NCBI RefSeq assembly: GCF_003056305.1
Contig: NZ_PYVX01000001.1
Span: 992,001 to 1,056,000, forward strand
Direction: 5' to 3'
From: Halomonas denitrificans
GTDB lineage: Bacteria; Pseudomonadota; Gammaproteobacteria; Pseudomonadales; Halomonadaceae
Length of the DNA stretch: 64,000 bases
A program made the translations under genes and the position numbers. Below, in pieces: positions 17,489 through 26,866 of the stretch. How positions within the stretch are numbered: the first letter of the stretch is position 1; each line of letters opens with the position of its first letter. The notes below the pieces were generated by a model, which did not search any database, was not told the origin of the DNA, and was given only the letters and a program-made list of their open reading frames with translations.

Positions 17489-18682
17489 TTAGGCGGCGAC
17501 GCTGCCGTGCGGGTCGATGACGAATTTCTTGGCCGCCCCGCCGTCGAAGTCGGCGTAGCCCTTGGGCGCCTCGTCCAGGGTGATCATCTGGACGTTGACC
17601 GCGTCGGCGATGTTGACCTTGCCGAACAGGATCGCCTGCATCAGCGGGCGGTGATACTTCATCACCGGGCACTGGCCGGTATGGAAGCTGTGCGACTTGG
17701 CCCAGCCGAGGCCGAAACGCATGCTCAGCGCCCCCTGCTTGGCCGCCTCGTCGGCCGCGCCCGGGTCCTCGGTCACGTAGAGCCCCGGGATGCCGATCTG
17801 GCCGCCGGCACGGGTCAGCGACATGGCGGAGTTGAGCACCGTCGCCGGCGCCTCCTTGCCGTGGTTGCAGCCGCAGGCATGGGCTTCGAAGCCGACGCAG
17901 TCGACGAAGGCATCGACCTCGCGCTCGCCGAGGATCACCTCGATCCTGTCGGCCATGTCGCCGTCCTGGGTCAGGTCGAGGGTCTCGCAGCCGAAGCTGC
18001 GGGCCTGGGCCAGGCGCTCCTCGATCATGTCGCCGACGATCACGCAGGCCGCCCCCAGCAGCTGGGCGGACACGGCGGCGGCCAGTCCCACCGGGCCGGC
18101 CCCGGCGATATAGACGGTGGAGCCCGGGCCGACGCCGGCGGTGACGCAGCCGTGGAAGCCGGTGGGGAAGATGTCGGACAGCAGGGTCAGGTCCTTGATC
18201 TTGTCCATGGCCTGGTCGGCGTCCGGGAACTTCAGCAGGTTGAAGTCGGCGTAGGGGACCATGACGTACTCGGTCTGGCCGCCGACCCAGCCGCCCATGT
18301 CGACGTAGCCGTAGGCGGCGCCGGGGCGAGACGGGTTGACGTTGAGGCAGATGCCGGTCTGGCCCGACTTGCAGTTGCGGCAGCGGCCGCAGGCGATGTT
18401 GAACGGCACCGAGACCAGGTCGCCCGGCTGGATGAATTCGACGTCGCGCCCGCACTCCACCACCAGGCCGGTGATCTCGTGGCCCAGCACCAGACCGGAG
18501 GGCGCGGTGGTGCGGCCCCGCACCATGTGCTGGTCGCTGCCGCAGATGTTGGTGGTGACGACCTTGAGAATCACGCCGTGTTCGCACTTGCGGTTGCCCA
18601 GGGCGAGTTCCGGATAGGCGATGGATTCGACGGCGACCTCTCCCGGGCCCTTGTAGACGACGCCGCGGTTGGCTGTGCTCAT
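17489..18682 (-). CDS. fdhA: Glutathione-independent formaldehyde dehydrogenase
   Basis: Zinc- and NAD-dependent enzyme of 397 residues that oxidises formaldehyde to formate without free glutathione. Visible are the catalytic zinc region CGSDQHMVRGR and GHEITG, the four-Cys structural zinc loop CGRCRNCKSGQTGIC, and the Rossmann motif GAGPVGLAA. The overall sequence follows the Pseudomonas putida-type formaldehyde dismutase/dehydrogenase family. It lies between the dimethylglycine demethylase genes and formate dehydrogenase, exactly where formaldehyde released by demethylation would be handled. The start at 18682 has AAGGAA upstream and a CAACAACA run in the leader. A hairpin with T-tract follows the stop. 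Confidence 0.95.
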   Translation of the reverse strand: MSTANRGVVYKGPGEVAVESIAYPELALGNRKCEHGVILKVVTTNICGSDQHMVRGRTTAPSGLVLGHEITGLVVECGRDVEFIQPGDLVSVPFNIACGRCRNCKSGQTGICLNVNPSRPGAAYGYVDMGGWVGGQTEYVMVPYADFNLLKFPDADQAMDKIKDLTLLSDIFPTGFHGCVTAGVGPGSTVYIAGAGPVGLAAAVSAQLLGAACVIVGDMIEERLAQARSFGCETLDLTQDGDMADRIEVILGEREVDAFVDCVGFEAHACGCNHGKEAPATVLNSAMSLTRAGGQIGIPGLYVTEDPGAADEAAKQGALSMRFGLGWAKSHSFHTGQCPVMKYHRPLMQAILFGKVNIADAVNVQMITLDEAPKGYADFDGGAAKKFVIDPHGSVAA

Positions 18683-18697
18683 GGCTGGCTTCCTTCG

Positions 18698-18705
18698 ATG
18701 TTGTT
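18698..18705 (-). promoter_or_regulatory. Near-match CA motif in the fdhA leader
   Basis: Sense-strand AACAACAT, seven of eight matches to AANAANAA, about 16-23 bases before the fdhA start and adjacent to its ribosome site. Confidence 0.3.
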
Positions 18706-18856
18706 GTAGGAGGCGGGGCTGGGCCGCCGCACTTCGACGATATACCCTTCCCTCGGCCGGAATGTTCCGAGCGAGTCATCGCCATGCCAATTCGAGACAT
18801 CGCCCATTCGAGGCATTGTCAGCCCCGCCTGACGGCGACGCCTCGGCCCGAACGCG

Positions 18857-18881
18857 AAGCCCCGGCACCAGGCCGGGGCTT
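18857..18881 (-). terminator. Hairpin after the etfB gene
   Basis: Ten-base perfect arms (18857-18866 and 18872-18881) with a five-base loop, about 28 bases after the etfB stop. The T-tract is poor, so termination may be partial. Confidence 0.6.
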
Positions 18882-18908
18882 AGCGTTGCGACGGGAGACG
18901 CTTTACGC

Positions 18909-19712
18909 CTAGCGCAGGACGCCCTCCTCCTTGAGCAGCTTGAAGATGGCCTCGGCCCCCTCCTCCGGGGTGACCTCGGTGAGCACCTGACCGCCGCCCC
19001 CCTGGGCCTTGGCCGCGGCGGCCTTGAAGCGGTCCCGGGCCGAGGCGGCCTTGACGATCTTCAGGCGCTTGGGCCGCTTGCGCGCCGACTGGGCCTGCCA
19101 CTGGGCCAGGTCGGCATCGTCCCTCGCCGGGACCGCCTGGACGTCCACGTCGCCCCGCCGCGCCGGACCAAAGGCGCTCTGGCGCGGGGCCGGCGCCGCC
19201 GCGTCGACGGTGACGATGGCCGGCAGGCGCACCTGGAGCCGACGACGCTGGCCCCGGGGCAGGGCCTGCAGCAGCGTGGCGACGCCCTCCTTGACCTCTT
19301 CCACGGCCGCCAGGCCACTGACCAATGGCCAGCCCAGGCGCTCGGCGAGCAGATAGGGCAGCAGGCCCGATCCCTCGCCCTGCTCGGCCCGCTCGCCGGC
19401 GATCACCAGCTGCGGCCCCGACGCCTCGAGGGCCTCGGCCAGGGCGGGCAGCACGTCGGCCCCGGCGGGCTGCTCGAGCAGCGAGAGGGACTCGAAGCCC
19501 ATGCCCAGGTAGCCCCGCAGGGCCGCCTCACTGCCCTCGTCGAGACGACCGGCATGCAGCAGCTCGACCGCGGCGCCGGTCAGGGTATGCGAAAGCTCCA
19601 CCCCGCGGGCGTCCTGGTCGGCGCGCCGGCCGCGTCCGGTCAGCGGATGGCGCCCCACGGAGACCAGCACGGTCACCGCGAGGGGGGCATCATGATGAGA
19701 TTCAGGCCGCAT
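18909..19712 (-). CDS. etfB: Electron transfer flavoprotein beta subunit of the dimethylglycine pathway
   Basis: A 267-residue ETF beta-like protein that pairs with the adjacent EtfA to accept electrons from the demethylases. It shows the ETF pattern around AVTVLVSVGRHPLTG at the start, a central QLVIAGERAEQGEGSGLLPYLLAERLGWP, where AMP and the partner are contacted in the family, and a C-terminal helical tail. It overlaps the etfA gene by 11 bases, so the two are translationally coupled. In pseudomonads the equivalent pair lies beside dgcAB and is separate from the housekeeping ETF. Confidence 0.9.
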   Translation of the reverse strand: MRPESHHDAPLAVTVLVSVGRHPLTGRGRRADQDARGVELSHTLTGAAVELLHAGRLDEGSEAALRGYLGMGFESLSLLEQPAGADVLPALAEALEASGPQLVIAGERAEQGEGSGLLPYLLAERLGWPLVSGLAAVEEVKEGVATLLQALPRGQRRRLQVRLPAIVTVDAAAPAPRQSAFGPARRGDVDVQAVPARDDADLAQWQAQSARKRPKRLKIVKAASARDRFKAAAAKAQGGGGQVLTEVTPEEGAEAIFKLLKEEGVLR

Positions 19713-20982
19713 TGCGCTTCTCCTCCCGTGACTTCTCCACCAGGGCGACCAGGGCCTCGAGCACCTTGGCCGAGTCGCCGATCACCGCCAGGTCGGCGCG
19801 CTTGATCATGTCGCAGCCGGGATCCATGTTGATGGCCACCACCTTGTCGCAGGTCTGGATGCCCTGGAGGTGCTGGATGGCCCCGCTGATGCCCACCGCC
19901 ACGTAGACTCGGGCGGTGACCCAGGTCCCGGTAGCCCCGACCTGCCGGTCGCGGGCCATGAAGCCATCGTCCACGGCGACCCGGGACGCGCCCTCCGTTG
20001 CCCCGAGCATCTCGGCGGCATGATGGAAGGCGTCCCAGTCACGCACGCCATTGCCGGCGGAGAGGATGAACTCGGCCTCGGAGAGCGCCACCCCGGCGGG
20101 GTCGACCGCCACCTGGCCGAGGTCCTGGATGCGCGAGAGCTGGATGGGCAGGGCCTCGGGCAGCGCCAGGGGCTCGGCGGCATGGCGCGTCTCGCTGACC
20201 GGTTCGGCACACTCGGCCAGGGCCAGCACCAGGCGGGGCATGGGGCGCTGGAAATCCAGGGTGCCCGCCGCCCCGCGGGCGGTGCAGCGCCAGCCCAGGG
20301 GCGCCTCGCCGTCGGCCTCGAGCTGCCAGACGCCGGTGGCCGGGCGCTCGCCGAGCCGGGCCGCCAGGCGCCGTCCCAGATCGGCGCCGCCCAGCTTGGA
20401 ATCCGGCAGCAGCCAGTGCCGCGGGCCCCAGGCCCGGTCCATGGCGACCAGGGCGCCGAGGCGGGCCTCGGGGGCGAAGCCGTCGATCTCGGGCCCGGTG
20501 AGGTGCAGCAGACGGTCGACACCGGCCCCCTCGAAATCGTCCTCCTTGTGCTCACCGAAGACCACGGCCAGCACCGCCCCGCGAGCCGCCGGATCGGCAT
20601 CGGCCAGCTGGCGCGCCAGCCCCAGCAGGTCGCGGTCGTGACCGGTCAGGCGACCGCCCGCCATGTCCGGCACCACGGCCACCAGGAAGGCCGGCGCCGC
20701 GATCTCGACCCGCGGCTTGCTGGCGGCCGCCGAGGCGCGTGCCCCACCCGCGCGCTGGCCCTGCTGGGCCCCGCTGCGGTCGATGCGCTTCACGCCATTG
20801 GGCCCGATGAAGCCGACGGCTCGGGGGTTCCGGCGGATCAGGCCGTGAGGCCCCATCCATTCGCTGGCCGCCTCCTCGCCGGTCCCCCTGCCCAGGGCCG
20901 CCAGCACCTCAAGGTGCTGGGGATGCAGGCGATTGCGGGCGATCCACTCCTTGCGGGGATCGCGACGTCGGATGTCGCTCAT
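19702..20982 (-). CDS. etfA: Electron transfer flavoprotein alpha subunit of the dimethylglycine pathway
   Basis: FAD-binding alpha subunit, 426 residues, about 100 longer than a housekeeping EtfA. The extra part is an N-terminal basic region (MSDIRRRDPRKEWIARNRLH ...) typical of the ETF that accompanies DgcB. The C-terminal FAD domain is clear: GNGVRDWDAFHHAAEMLGA, VGATGTWVTARVYVAVGISG and VVAINMDPGCDMIKRADLAV. The start at 20982 has GGAGGT upstream and overlaps the dgcB stop as ATGA. Electrons from dimethylglycine, and probably sarcosine, demethylation would pass through this ETF towards the quinone pool. Confidence 0.92.
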   Translation of the reverse strand: MSDIRRRDPRKEWIARNRLHPQHLEVLAALGRGTGEEAASEWMGPHGLIRRNPRAVGFIGPNGVKRIDRSGAQQGQRAGGARASAAASKPRVEIAAPAFLVAVVPDMAGGRLTGHDRDLLGLARQLADADPAARGAVLAVVFGEHKEDDFEGAGVDRLLHLTGPEIDGFAPEARLGALVAMDRAWGPRHWLLPDSKLGGADLGRRLAARLGERPATGVWQLEADGEAPLGWRCTARGAAGTLDFQRPMPRLVLALAECAEPVSETRHAAEPLALPEALPIQLSRIQDLGQVAVDPAGVALSEAEFILSAGNGVRDWDAFHHAAEMLGATEGASRVAVDDGFMARDRQVGATGTWVTARVYVAVGISGAIQHLQGIQTCDKVVAINMDPGCDMIKRADLAVIGDSAKVLEALVALVEKSREEKRNAA

Positions 20983-22976
20983 GAGACTACCTCCTCGGCC
21001 AGCGGACGGGCCGTCCGCGCCGGCCCCTTGGCGTGCCCGGCCGGCGGCTCGACCAGGGCGTCGGCCACCAGCTCGGCGATATCGCGGACCTCCGCGGCGC
21101 TGTCGACCACGCCCTCCAGCATGGCGGTGCACTGGGGGCAGCCCACGGCCACCAGCTCCGCACCGGTCTCGCGTACGTCCCCCATGCGCATATCCGGGAT
21201 CCGCTGCTTGCCGGGGATGTCGGTGATCGGGGCCCCGCCACCGCCACCGCAGCAGCGCGAACGGAAGCCGGAACGCTCCATCTCGGCGACCTCGATCCCC
21301 AGGGCGCGCAGGACATTGCGCGGGGCCTCGAACTCGCCGTTGTAGCGGCCCAGGTAGCAGGGATCGTGATAGGTCACGCGGCCGCCCTTCCAGGGCCGGA
21401 AGGCCAGGCGCCCCTCCTCATGAAGTTCGGCGATGAAGGTGCTGTGGTGATGGACCCGGTAGTGTCCGCCCAGCTCGCCGTACTCGTTGCCCAGCACGTG
21501 GAAGCTGTGCGGGTCACAGGTGACGATCTGCAGGAAGCGGTACTTGGCCAGGGTGGCGATGTTGCGCTGGGCCAGACTCTGGAAGGTCGCCTCGTCGCCC
21601 AGGCGGCGCGCCACGTCGCCGCTGTCACGCTCCTCGTTGCCAAGCACGGCGAAGTCGACGCCGGCGGCGCGCAGCACCTTGACCAGCGCGCGCAGGGTGC
21701 GCTGGTTGCGCATGTCGTAGGCCCCGTCGCCCATCCACAGCAGCACGTCGACCTGCTGCAGGTCCGCCATCAGCGGCAGTTCCAGGTCGGCGGCCCAGTG
21801 CATCCTCGCTCCGGGGTCGAAGCCGCCGGGGTTGTCGGTGGCGATCAGGTTGTCGAGGACCTCGGGCCCCTTGTTGGGCGTGTTGCCGTGCTCCAGGGTC
21901 AGGAAGCGGCGCATGTCGACGATGGCATCGACGTGCTCGATCATCATCGGGCACTCCTCGACGCAGGCCCGGCAGGTGGTGCAGGACCACAGGGTCTCGG
22001 CATCCACCAGGGCCTTGCCCTCCCGCGCCACGATGGGGCCCTGGGCATGGCCCTGGTGCTCGCCCACCGGCTTGCCGGGGTAGGGGCTGCCGGCATAGGC
22101 GGCGTCGCTGCCGCCGGCCATGCCGACGACCATGTCCTGGATCAGCTTCTTGGGGTTGAGCGGCTGGCCGGCGGCGAAGGCCGGGCAGGCCGCCTCGCAG
22201 CGACCGCACTGCACGCAGGCATCGAAGCCCAGCAGCTGGTTCCAGGTGAAGTCGGCGGGTTTCTCGACGCCCAGCGGCGCCTTCGGATCCTCCAGGTCCA
22301 GGGCCTTGAGGCCGGTGGAGCGGCCGCTCCCTCCCGTCCTGGTGGAGAAGCGCTCGGCCCGACGGTGGAAGGCCAGGTGCAGGGCGCCGGCGAAGGCGTG
22401 CTTCATGGGCCCGCCCCAGGTCATGCCGAAGAACATCTCGCCCAGGCCCCAGACCAGCACGGCCAAGAGCGCCAGCGCCAGCATCCAGCTACCAAAATCC
22501 TCGGGCAGCAGGCCCACCGTGGGCAGGGTGATGGCGAAGACGCTCAGCGAGAAGGCCATCAGGCTCTTGGGCAGGCGCATCCACGGGCCCCTGGAGAGCC
22601 GTGACGGCGGGTGGCGGCGCCGACGGGCCACGAAGCAGCTGCCGACGAACATGGTCGCGCTGGCGGCGAGCAGCAGCCAGCCGAGCGCGCCCTCGGCGAC
22701 CTCGGCCCCCAGGCCCAGTCCATGCACCAGGATCATCAGCACGGCCGCGGCGACGAAGCCGCCGGCGGTGGCCACGTGGGTGTTGGACATCGCCTTGTCG
22801 CGGGCCACCACATGGTGAAGATCCACCAGGTAGCGCCGCGGCATGGCGGCGAGCCCCTTGAGCAGGGAGACCCGGGCGGGACGCCCCTGGCGCCACAGGC
22901 GGACACGCCGCCCGGCGCCGATCACCGCCAGCGCCAGGGCGGCGGCGATCAGGATCGGCAGGAGGGTATCGAGCAT
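20979..22976 (-). CDS. dgcB: Iron-sulfur membrane subunit DgcB of the dimethylglycine demethylase system
   Basis: A 665-residue protein with four or five membrane helices in the first 230 residues. These are followed by a two-cluster [4Fe-4S] domain (CVQCGRCEAACP and CTTCRACVEECP) and two CCG-type heterodisulfide-reductase-like segments (DPCYLGRYN and RSRCCGGGGG with a final CPQC). The architecture matches DgcB and FadF/HdrD-type oxidoreductases that link an ETF to quinone. Its place between dgcA and the etf genes, with a four-base overlap to etfA, supports this. The exact direction of electron flow is inferred from family knowledge. Confidence 0.93.
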   Translation of the reverse strand: MLDTLLPILIAAALALAVIGAGRRVRLWRQGRPARVSLLKGLAAMPRRYLVDLHHVVARDKAMSNTHVATAGGFVAAAVLMILVHGLGLGAEVAEGALGWLLLAASATMFVGSCFVARRRRHPPSRLSRGPWMRLPKSLMAFSLSVFAITLPTVGLLPEDFGSWMLALALLAVLVWGLGEMFFGMTWGGPMKHAFAGALHLAFHRRAERFSTRTGGSGRSTGLKALDLEDPKAPLGVEKPADFTWNQLLGFDACVQCGRCEAACPAFAAGQPLNPKKLIQDMVVGMAGGSDAAYAGSPYPGKPVGEHQGHAQGPIVAREGKALVDAETLWSCTTCRACVEECPMMIEHVDAIVDMRRFLTLEHGNTPNKGPEVLDNLIATDNPGGFDPGARMHWAADLELPLMADLQQVDVLLWMGDGAYDMRNQRTLRALVKVLRAAGVDFAVLGNEERDSGDVARRLGDEATFQSLAQRNIATLAKYRFLQIVTCDPHSFHVLGNEYGELGGHYRVHHHSTFIAELHEEGRLAFRPWKGGRVTYHDPCYLGRYNGEFEAPRNVLRALGIEVAEMERSGFRSRCCGGGGGAPITDIPGKQRIPDMRMGDVRETGAELVAVGCPQCTAMLEGVVDSAAEVRDIAELVADALVEPPAGHAKGPARTARPLAEEVVS

Positions 22977-23065
22977 CTCGGCTCACCTCGCAATCTTGGA
23001 ATTATTGGACGACCCGGTCATCGCGACCGGGTCGTTGAGGCCGCTTGTGTCGACGCCGCGCTCGG

Positions 23066-25138
23066 CTAGAAGTCCTTGCAGAGGCGCAGGGCGTCGTAGA
23101 TCGCCGCATGGGTGTTGCGCGGGGCACTGCAGTCACCGAGCCGGAACAGCAGCGGTCCCTCGCCCTCCTCGCTCAGGCACGGCTGGGGCTGGATGGCGTA
23201 GAGGGCCTCCAGGTCCACCTGGCCCCTGTTGCGGGAGCGGGGCTTCAGGGCGTAGTAGAGGGCCTCGTCGGGTCGCACGCCGTTCTCCACCACCACCTGG
23301 TCGACCACGCGCTCCTCCTGGGTGCCGGTGTACTCGTTCTCGAGGACCGCCACCAGGGCGTCGCCCTCCCGGTAGACCCTGTGCAGCATCAGGTCGGAGG
23401 TCATGATCACCTCCTTCTGATAGAGGCTGCGGTAGTAGGTCGGGAAGGTGGTACCGCCCACCGCCGCGCCCGGCTTGATGTCATCGGTGACGATCTCGAC
23501 CTTGGCCCCCTTGTCGGCCAGGTAGTCCGCCGCGGACATGCCCGAGAACTCGCAGATGGCGTCGTAGATCAGCACGTTCTTGCCCGGCTCGACCCGGCCG
23601 TTGAGGATGTCCCAGGTGCTGACCACCAGGCTCTCCTCGGGATTCTCCGAGTAGCCCCACTCGGGATGCTGCTCGAGGAAGGGATGCCCCCCGGTTGCCA
23701 GCACCACGATGTCCGGGCGCAGGTCCAGGATGGTGGCCTCGTCGGCCCGGGTGCCCAGGCGCTGGTCGACGCCAAGCCGCGCCAGTTCGAGCTGGTACCA
23801 GCGGGTGATGCCGGCGATCTGGTCGCGCTGGGGGGCCTTCGAGGCCGTGGTGATCTGCCCGCCCAGGCTGTCGGCGGCCTCGAACAGGGTGACCGCATGG
23901 CCCCGCTCGGCGGCGACCCGAGCCGCCTCCATGCCGCCGGGGCCACCGCCGACCACCACGACCGTGCGGGTCGGCCCCTCGGAGGGCTCGATGATGTGCG
24001 GCAGGCCCATGTACTCCCGGGAGGTAGCGGCATTCTGGATGCACAGCACGTCCAGCCCCTGGTACTGGCGGTCGATGCAGTAGTTGGCCCCCACGCACTG
24101 CTTGATCTGGTCGACCTGGCCCATCTTGATCTTGGCGATCAGGTGCGGGTCGGCGATGTGCGCCCGGGTCATGCCGACCAGGTCCACGTAGCCCCCCTCG
24201 AGGATGCGCTCGGCCTGGTTCGGGTCCTTGATGTTCTGGGCGTGGATCACCGGCGCCTTGACCACTTCCTTGATGCCGGCCGCCAGATGCAGGAAGGGCT
24301 CCGGCGGATAGGCCATGTTGGGAATGACGTTGGCCAGGGTGTCATGGGTATCGCAGCCCGAGCCGATCACGCCGAAGAAGTCGACCTGGCCGGTGGCGTC
24401 GTAGTAGGCGGCGATCTGCTTCATGTCCTCATGCGACAGGCCATCCGGATGGAACTCGTCGCCACAGATGCGCATGCCCACCACGAAGTCGTCGCCGACC
24501 TCGGCGCGCACCGCCTTGAGCACCTCCATGCCGAAACGCATGCGGTTCTCGAAGCTGCCGCCCCACTGGTCCTCGCGCTTGTTGACCCGCGGGCTCCAGA
24601 ACTGGTCGATCAGGTGCTGGTGGACGGCGGACAGCTCGACGCCATCCAGCCCCCCTGCCTTCGCCCGCCGTGCGGCCTGGGCGAAGTCGCCGATGATCCG
24701 CCAGATGTCCTCCTCCTCGATGGTCTTGCAGGTCGAGCGGTGGACCGGCTCACGGATCCCCGAGGGCGACACCAGGGTCGACCAGTCGAAGCCGTCCCAG
24801 CGCGAGCGGCGCCCCATGTGGGTGATCTGGATCATGATCTTGCCGCCATGCTTGTGCACGGCATCGGCGAGGTTCTGGAAGTGCGGGATGATGCGGTCGG
24901 TGGCGAGGTTGACCGAGCTCCACCAGCCCTGGGGACTGTCGATGGAGACCACCGAGGAGCCGCCGCAGATGCAAAGCCCGCAGCCGCCCTTGGCCTTCTC
25001 CTCGTAGTACTTGACGTAGCGGTCGGTGGTCATGCCGCCGTCGGTGGCATGCACCTCGGCATGGGCGGTGCTGACCACGCGGTTGCGGATGGTCAGGTTG
25101 CCGATCTGGATCGGCTGGAAGATCGCGTCGAATGCCAT
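23066..25138 (-). CDS. dgcA: Dimethylglycine demethylase flavoprotein DgcA
   Basis: A 690-residue oxidoreductase that removes a methyl group from dimethylglycine to give sarcosine and formaldehyde. The N-terminal half is an Old Yellow Enzyme-like FMN barrel (FQPIQIGNLTIRNRVVSTAH, GLDGVELSAVHQHLIDQFWS). A [4Fe-4S]-type Cys pattern follows in CVGANYCIDR with a later CIQN, and the C-terminal half is a NAD/FAD-binding domain (VVVVGGGPGGMEAARVAAE). This is the layout of trimethylamine dehydrogenase and 2,4-dienoyl-CoA reductase relatives. It lies 89 bases upstream of dgcB and 12 bases after the DUF5943-like gene, within the same operon. Confidence 0.94.
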   Translation of the reverse strand: MAFDAIFQPIQIGNLTIRNRVVSTAHAEVHATDGGMTTDRYVKYYEEKAKGGCGLCICGGSSVVSIDSPQGWWSSVNLATDRIIPHFQNLADAVHKHGGKIMIQITHMGRRSRWDGFDWSTLVSPSGIREPVHRSTCKTIEEEDIWRIIGDFAQAARRAKAGGLDGVELSAVHQHLIDQFWSPRVNKREDQWGGSFENRMRFGMEVLKAVRAEVGDDFVVGMRICGDEFHPDGLSHEDMKQIAAYYDATGQVDFFGVIGSGCDTHDTLANVIPNMAYPPEPFLHLAAGIKEVVKAPVIHAQNIKDPNQAERILEGGYVDLVGMTRAHIADPHLIAKIKMGQVDQIKQCVGANYCIDRQYQGLDVLCIQNAATSREYMGLPHIIEPSEGPTRTVVVVGGGPGGMEAARVAAERGHAVTLFEAADSLGGQITTASKAPQRDQIAGITRWYQLELARLGVDQRLGTRADEATILDLRPDIVVLATGGHPFLEQHPEWGYSENPEESLVVSTWDILNGRVEPGKNVLIYDAICEFSGMSAADYLADKGAKVEIVTDDIKPGAAVGGTTFPTYYRSLYQKEVIMTSDLMLHRVYREGDALVAVLENEYTGTQEERVVDQVVVENGVRPDEALYYALKPRSRNRGQVDLEALYAIQPQPCLSEEGEGPLLFRLGDCSAPRNTHAAIYDALRLCKDF

Positions 25139-25150
25139 GGTGATGCCTCC

Positions 25151-25699
25151 TCAGGCCTGCCCGGTGGGGGTGAGAGCGTCGAGCGGACGGGTCACGAAGA
25201 TCCCGACGTCGCAGCCCTCCTCGGCGCCGCTCTGGATCTGCTCGGCGACGGTGCGCAGGTCGCTTCCCCGCGCGGCGAGGATCTGATCCATGGCGCCGGC
25301 GAACCAGCCGGTGAACATGTACTCGACGCGGCGACCCACCTTGCCCAGCTGATAGACGAAGGCGCTGTGCTCGAGGCGTACCCGGCAGGTCCCCGCCTCG
25401 AGGTCGATGGCCTCGGTCACGAACTTGCCCCACCCGCGCTGGGACAGGCGCTTCATGTAGTGCTCGAAGACCGCCTCGCCCTCGAGGCCGTGGCATTCGG
25501 CCTCCTTCTCGCACCAGTGCCAGGCACTCTTGTAGCCGGCGTGATAGAGGATCTCGGCGTACTTCTCGACGCCCAATGCCTCTTCCACGGCCACGTGGTT
25601 GTTGATGAAGAAGTGCCGGGGCACGTAGAGCATGGGCAGCGCATCGGTGGTCCAGACGCCGGTCTCGGCATCCACGTCAATGGGCAGTTCGGGGGCCAT
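25151..25699 (-). CDS. DUF5943-like (V4R-type) protein of the dgc operon
   Basis: A 182-residue protein of unknown function that accompanies dgcA in betaine-degrading bacteria. The region EKYAEILYHAGYKSAWHWCE and the later C-terminal fold around AGAMDQILAARGSDLRTV resemble the 4-vinyl-reductase/V4R small-molecule-binding family. The assigned start at 25699 gives MAPELPIDVD; a GTG at 25720 would add MSDTVTK and may be the true start, since neither site has a strong ribosome site. An AACAACAA run lies just upstream of the GTG. A sensor or chaperone role for the pathway is possible but not shown. Confidence 0.8.
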   Translation of the reverse strand: MAPELPIDVDAETGVWTTDALPMLYVPRHFFINNHVAVEEALGVEKYAEILYHAGYKSAWHWCEKEAECHGLEGEAVFEHYMKRLSQRGWGKFVTEAIDLEAGTCRVRLEHSAFVYQLGKVGRRVEYMFTGWFAGAMDQILAARGSDLRTVAEQIQSGAEEGCDVGIFVTRPLDALTPTGQA

Positions 25700-25725
25700 C
25701 TTGGTCACGGTGTCACTCACTCGAA

Positions 25726-25733
25726 TTGTTGTT
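25726..25733 (-). promoter_or_regulatory. AACAACAA leader motif upstream of the DUF5943-like gene
   Basis: Perfect AANAANAA match on the sense strand, 27-34 bases before the ATG and six bases before the alternative GTG start. It is the first gene after the dipeptidase in the dgc operon. Confidence 0.4.
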
Positions 25734-25760
25734 GGATGCGTGGTCAGGGGGCAGGGGCGA

Positions 25761-26738
25761 TCATTCGCCCCAGACGTCGCGCAGCACGCGGACCCAGTTC
25801 TCGCCCATGATCTTGCGGACCTGGGCTTCGCTGAAGCCACGGCGCGAGAGCGCCTCGGTGAGGTTCCCGAATTCGCCGATGGTGCGAATGCCCTCGGGGT
25901 TGATGATCTTGCCGAAACGCGTCAGGCGACGGGCATAGCCCTTGTCGTGGGTCAGCCACTCGAAGAAGTTCTGGTCGTGGCCCTGGGTGAAGTCGGTGCC
26001 GATGCCGATGGCATCCTCGCCGACGATGTTCATCACGTACTCGATGGCCTCGACGTAGTCGTCGACGGTGGCATCGACCCCGGCCCGCAGGAAAGGCGTG
26101 AACATGGTCACGCCGACGAAGCCGCCATGGTCGGCGATGAACTTGAGTTCCGCGTCGGACTTGTTGCGGGGATGCTCCTTGAGCCCGGAGGGCAGGCAGT
26201 GGGAGTAGCAGACCGGCTTCTCGGAGGCCTCGATGACCTCGCGGGAGGTGGTCTCGCCGACATGGGAGAGATCGCACATGATACCCACGCGGTTCATCTC
26301 GGCGACGATCTCGCGCCCGAAGCCGGACAGGCCGCCGTCACGTTCGTAGCAGCCGGTGCCCACCAGGTTCTGGGTGTTGTAGCACATCTGCACGATGCCG
26401 ACGCCCAGCTGCTTGAAGATCTCGACATAGCCGATCTGGTCCTCGAAGGCGTGGGCATTCTGGAAGCCGTAGATGATGCCGGTCTTGCCCTCCTCCTTGG
26501 CCCGGGAGATGTCCGCGGTGGTGCGCACCGGGCGCACCAGGTCGCTGGACTCGGCCATCAGGGCATTGCTCCTGACGATGTTGTCGACGGTGGCCTGGAA
26601 ACCCTCCCAGACCGAGACCGTGCAGTTGGCGGCGGTCAGGCCGCCCCTGCGCATGTCCTCGAACAGCTCGCGGTTCCACTTGGCGATAACGAGGCCATCG
26701 ATGACGATGGCGTCCTGGTGCAGCTCGGCTGGGGTCAT
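25761..26738 (-). CDS. Membrane-dipeptidase family (renal dipeptidase-like, M19) protein
   Basis: A 325-residue zinc-dependent peptidase-fold protein. It opens LHQDAIVIDGLVIAKWNREL, where the family His-x-Asp metal motif is altered to Asp-Gly-Leu. Later motifs are GIMCDLSHVGETTSREVIEAS and PVCYSHCLPSGLKEHPRNKSD, matching the metal-ligand His of M19, and AIGIGTDFTQGHDQNF. Homologues sit beside dgcAB in pseudomonads, and their real substrate is not known; they are unlikely to be ordinary dipeptidases here. The start at 26738 has GGAG upstream. The altered first metal motif is worth noting. Confidence 0.85.
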   Translation of the reverse strand: MTPAELHQDAIVIDGLVIAKWNRELFEDMRRGGLTAANCTVSVWEGFQATVDNIVRSNALMAESSDLVRPVRTTADISRAKEEGKTGIIYGFQNAHAFEDQIGYVEIFKQLGVGIVQMCYNTQNLVGTGCYERDGGLSGFGREIVAEMNRVGIMCDLSHVGETTSREVIEASEKPVCYSHCLPSGLKEHPRNKSDAELKFIADHGGFVGVTMFTPFLRAGVDATVDDYVEAIEYVMNIVGEDAIGIGTDFTQGHDQNFFEWLTHDKGYARRLTRFGKIINPEGIRTIGEFGNLTEALSRRGFSEAQVRKIMGENWVRVLRDVWGE

Positions 26739-26866
26739 GACGGGGCTCCGGAAGAATGCATGAACTTGCCGGCAGCATATCCCCCGCCCCCCGGGGCTCG
26801 GCGCCTGGAAGCGACTGGGAAGATTCCAAAAGCGTCATGGCCGTCGCGATCGCGACACGCGGCGAG

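Noticed and set aside
23045..25810. A 921-codon open frame antisense to dgcA and its neighbours
   Set aside because: The translation is rich in His, Ala, Gly and Val repeats typical of the complement of GC-rich coding DNA. The opposite strand encodes clear DgcA motifs.
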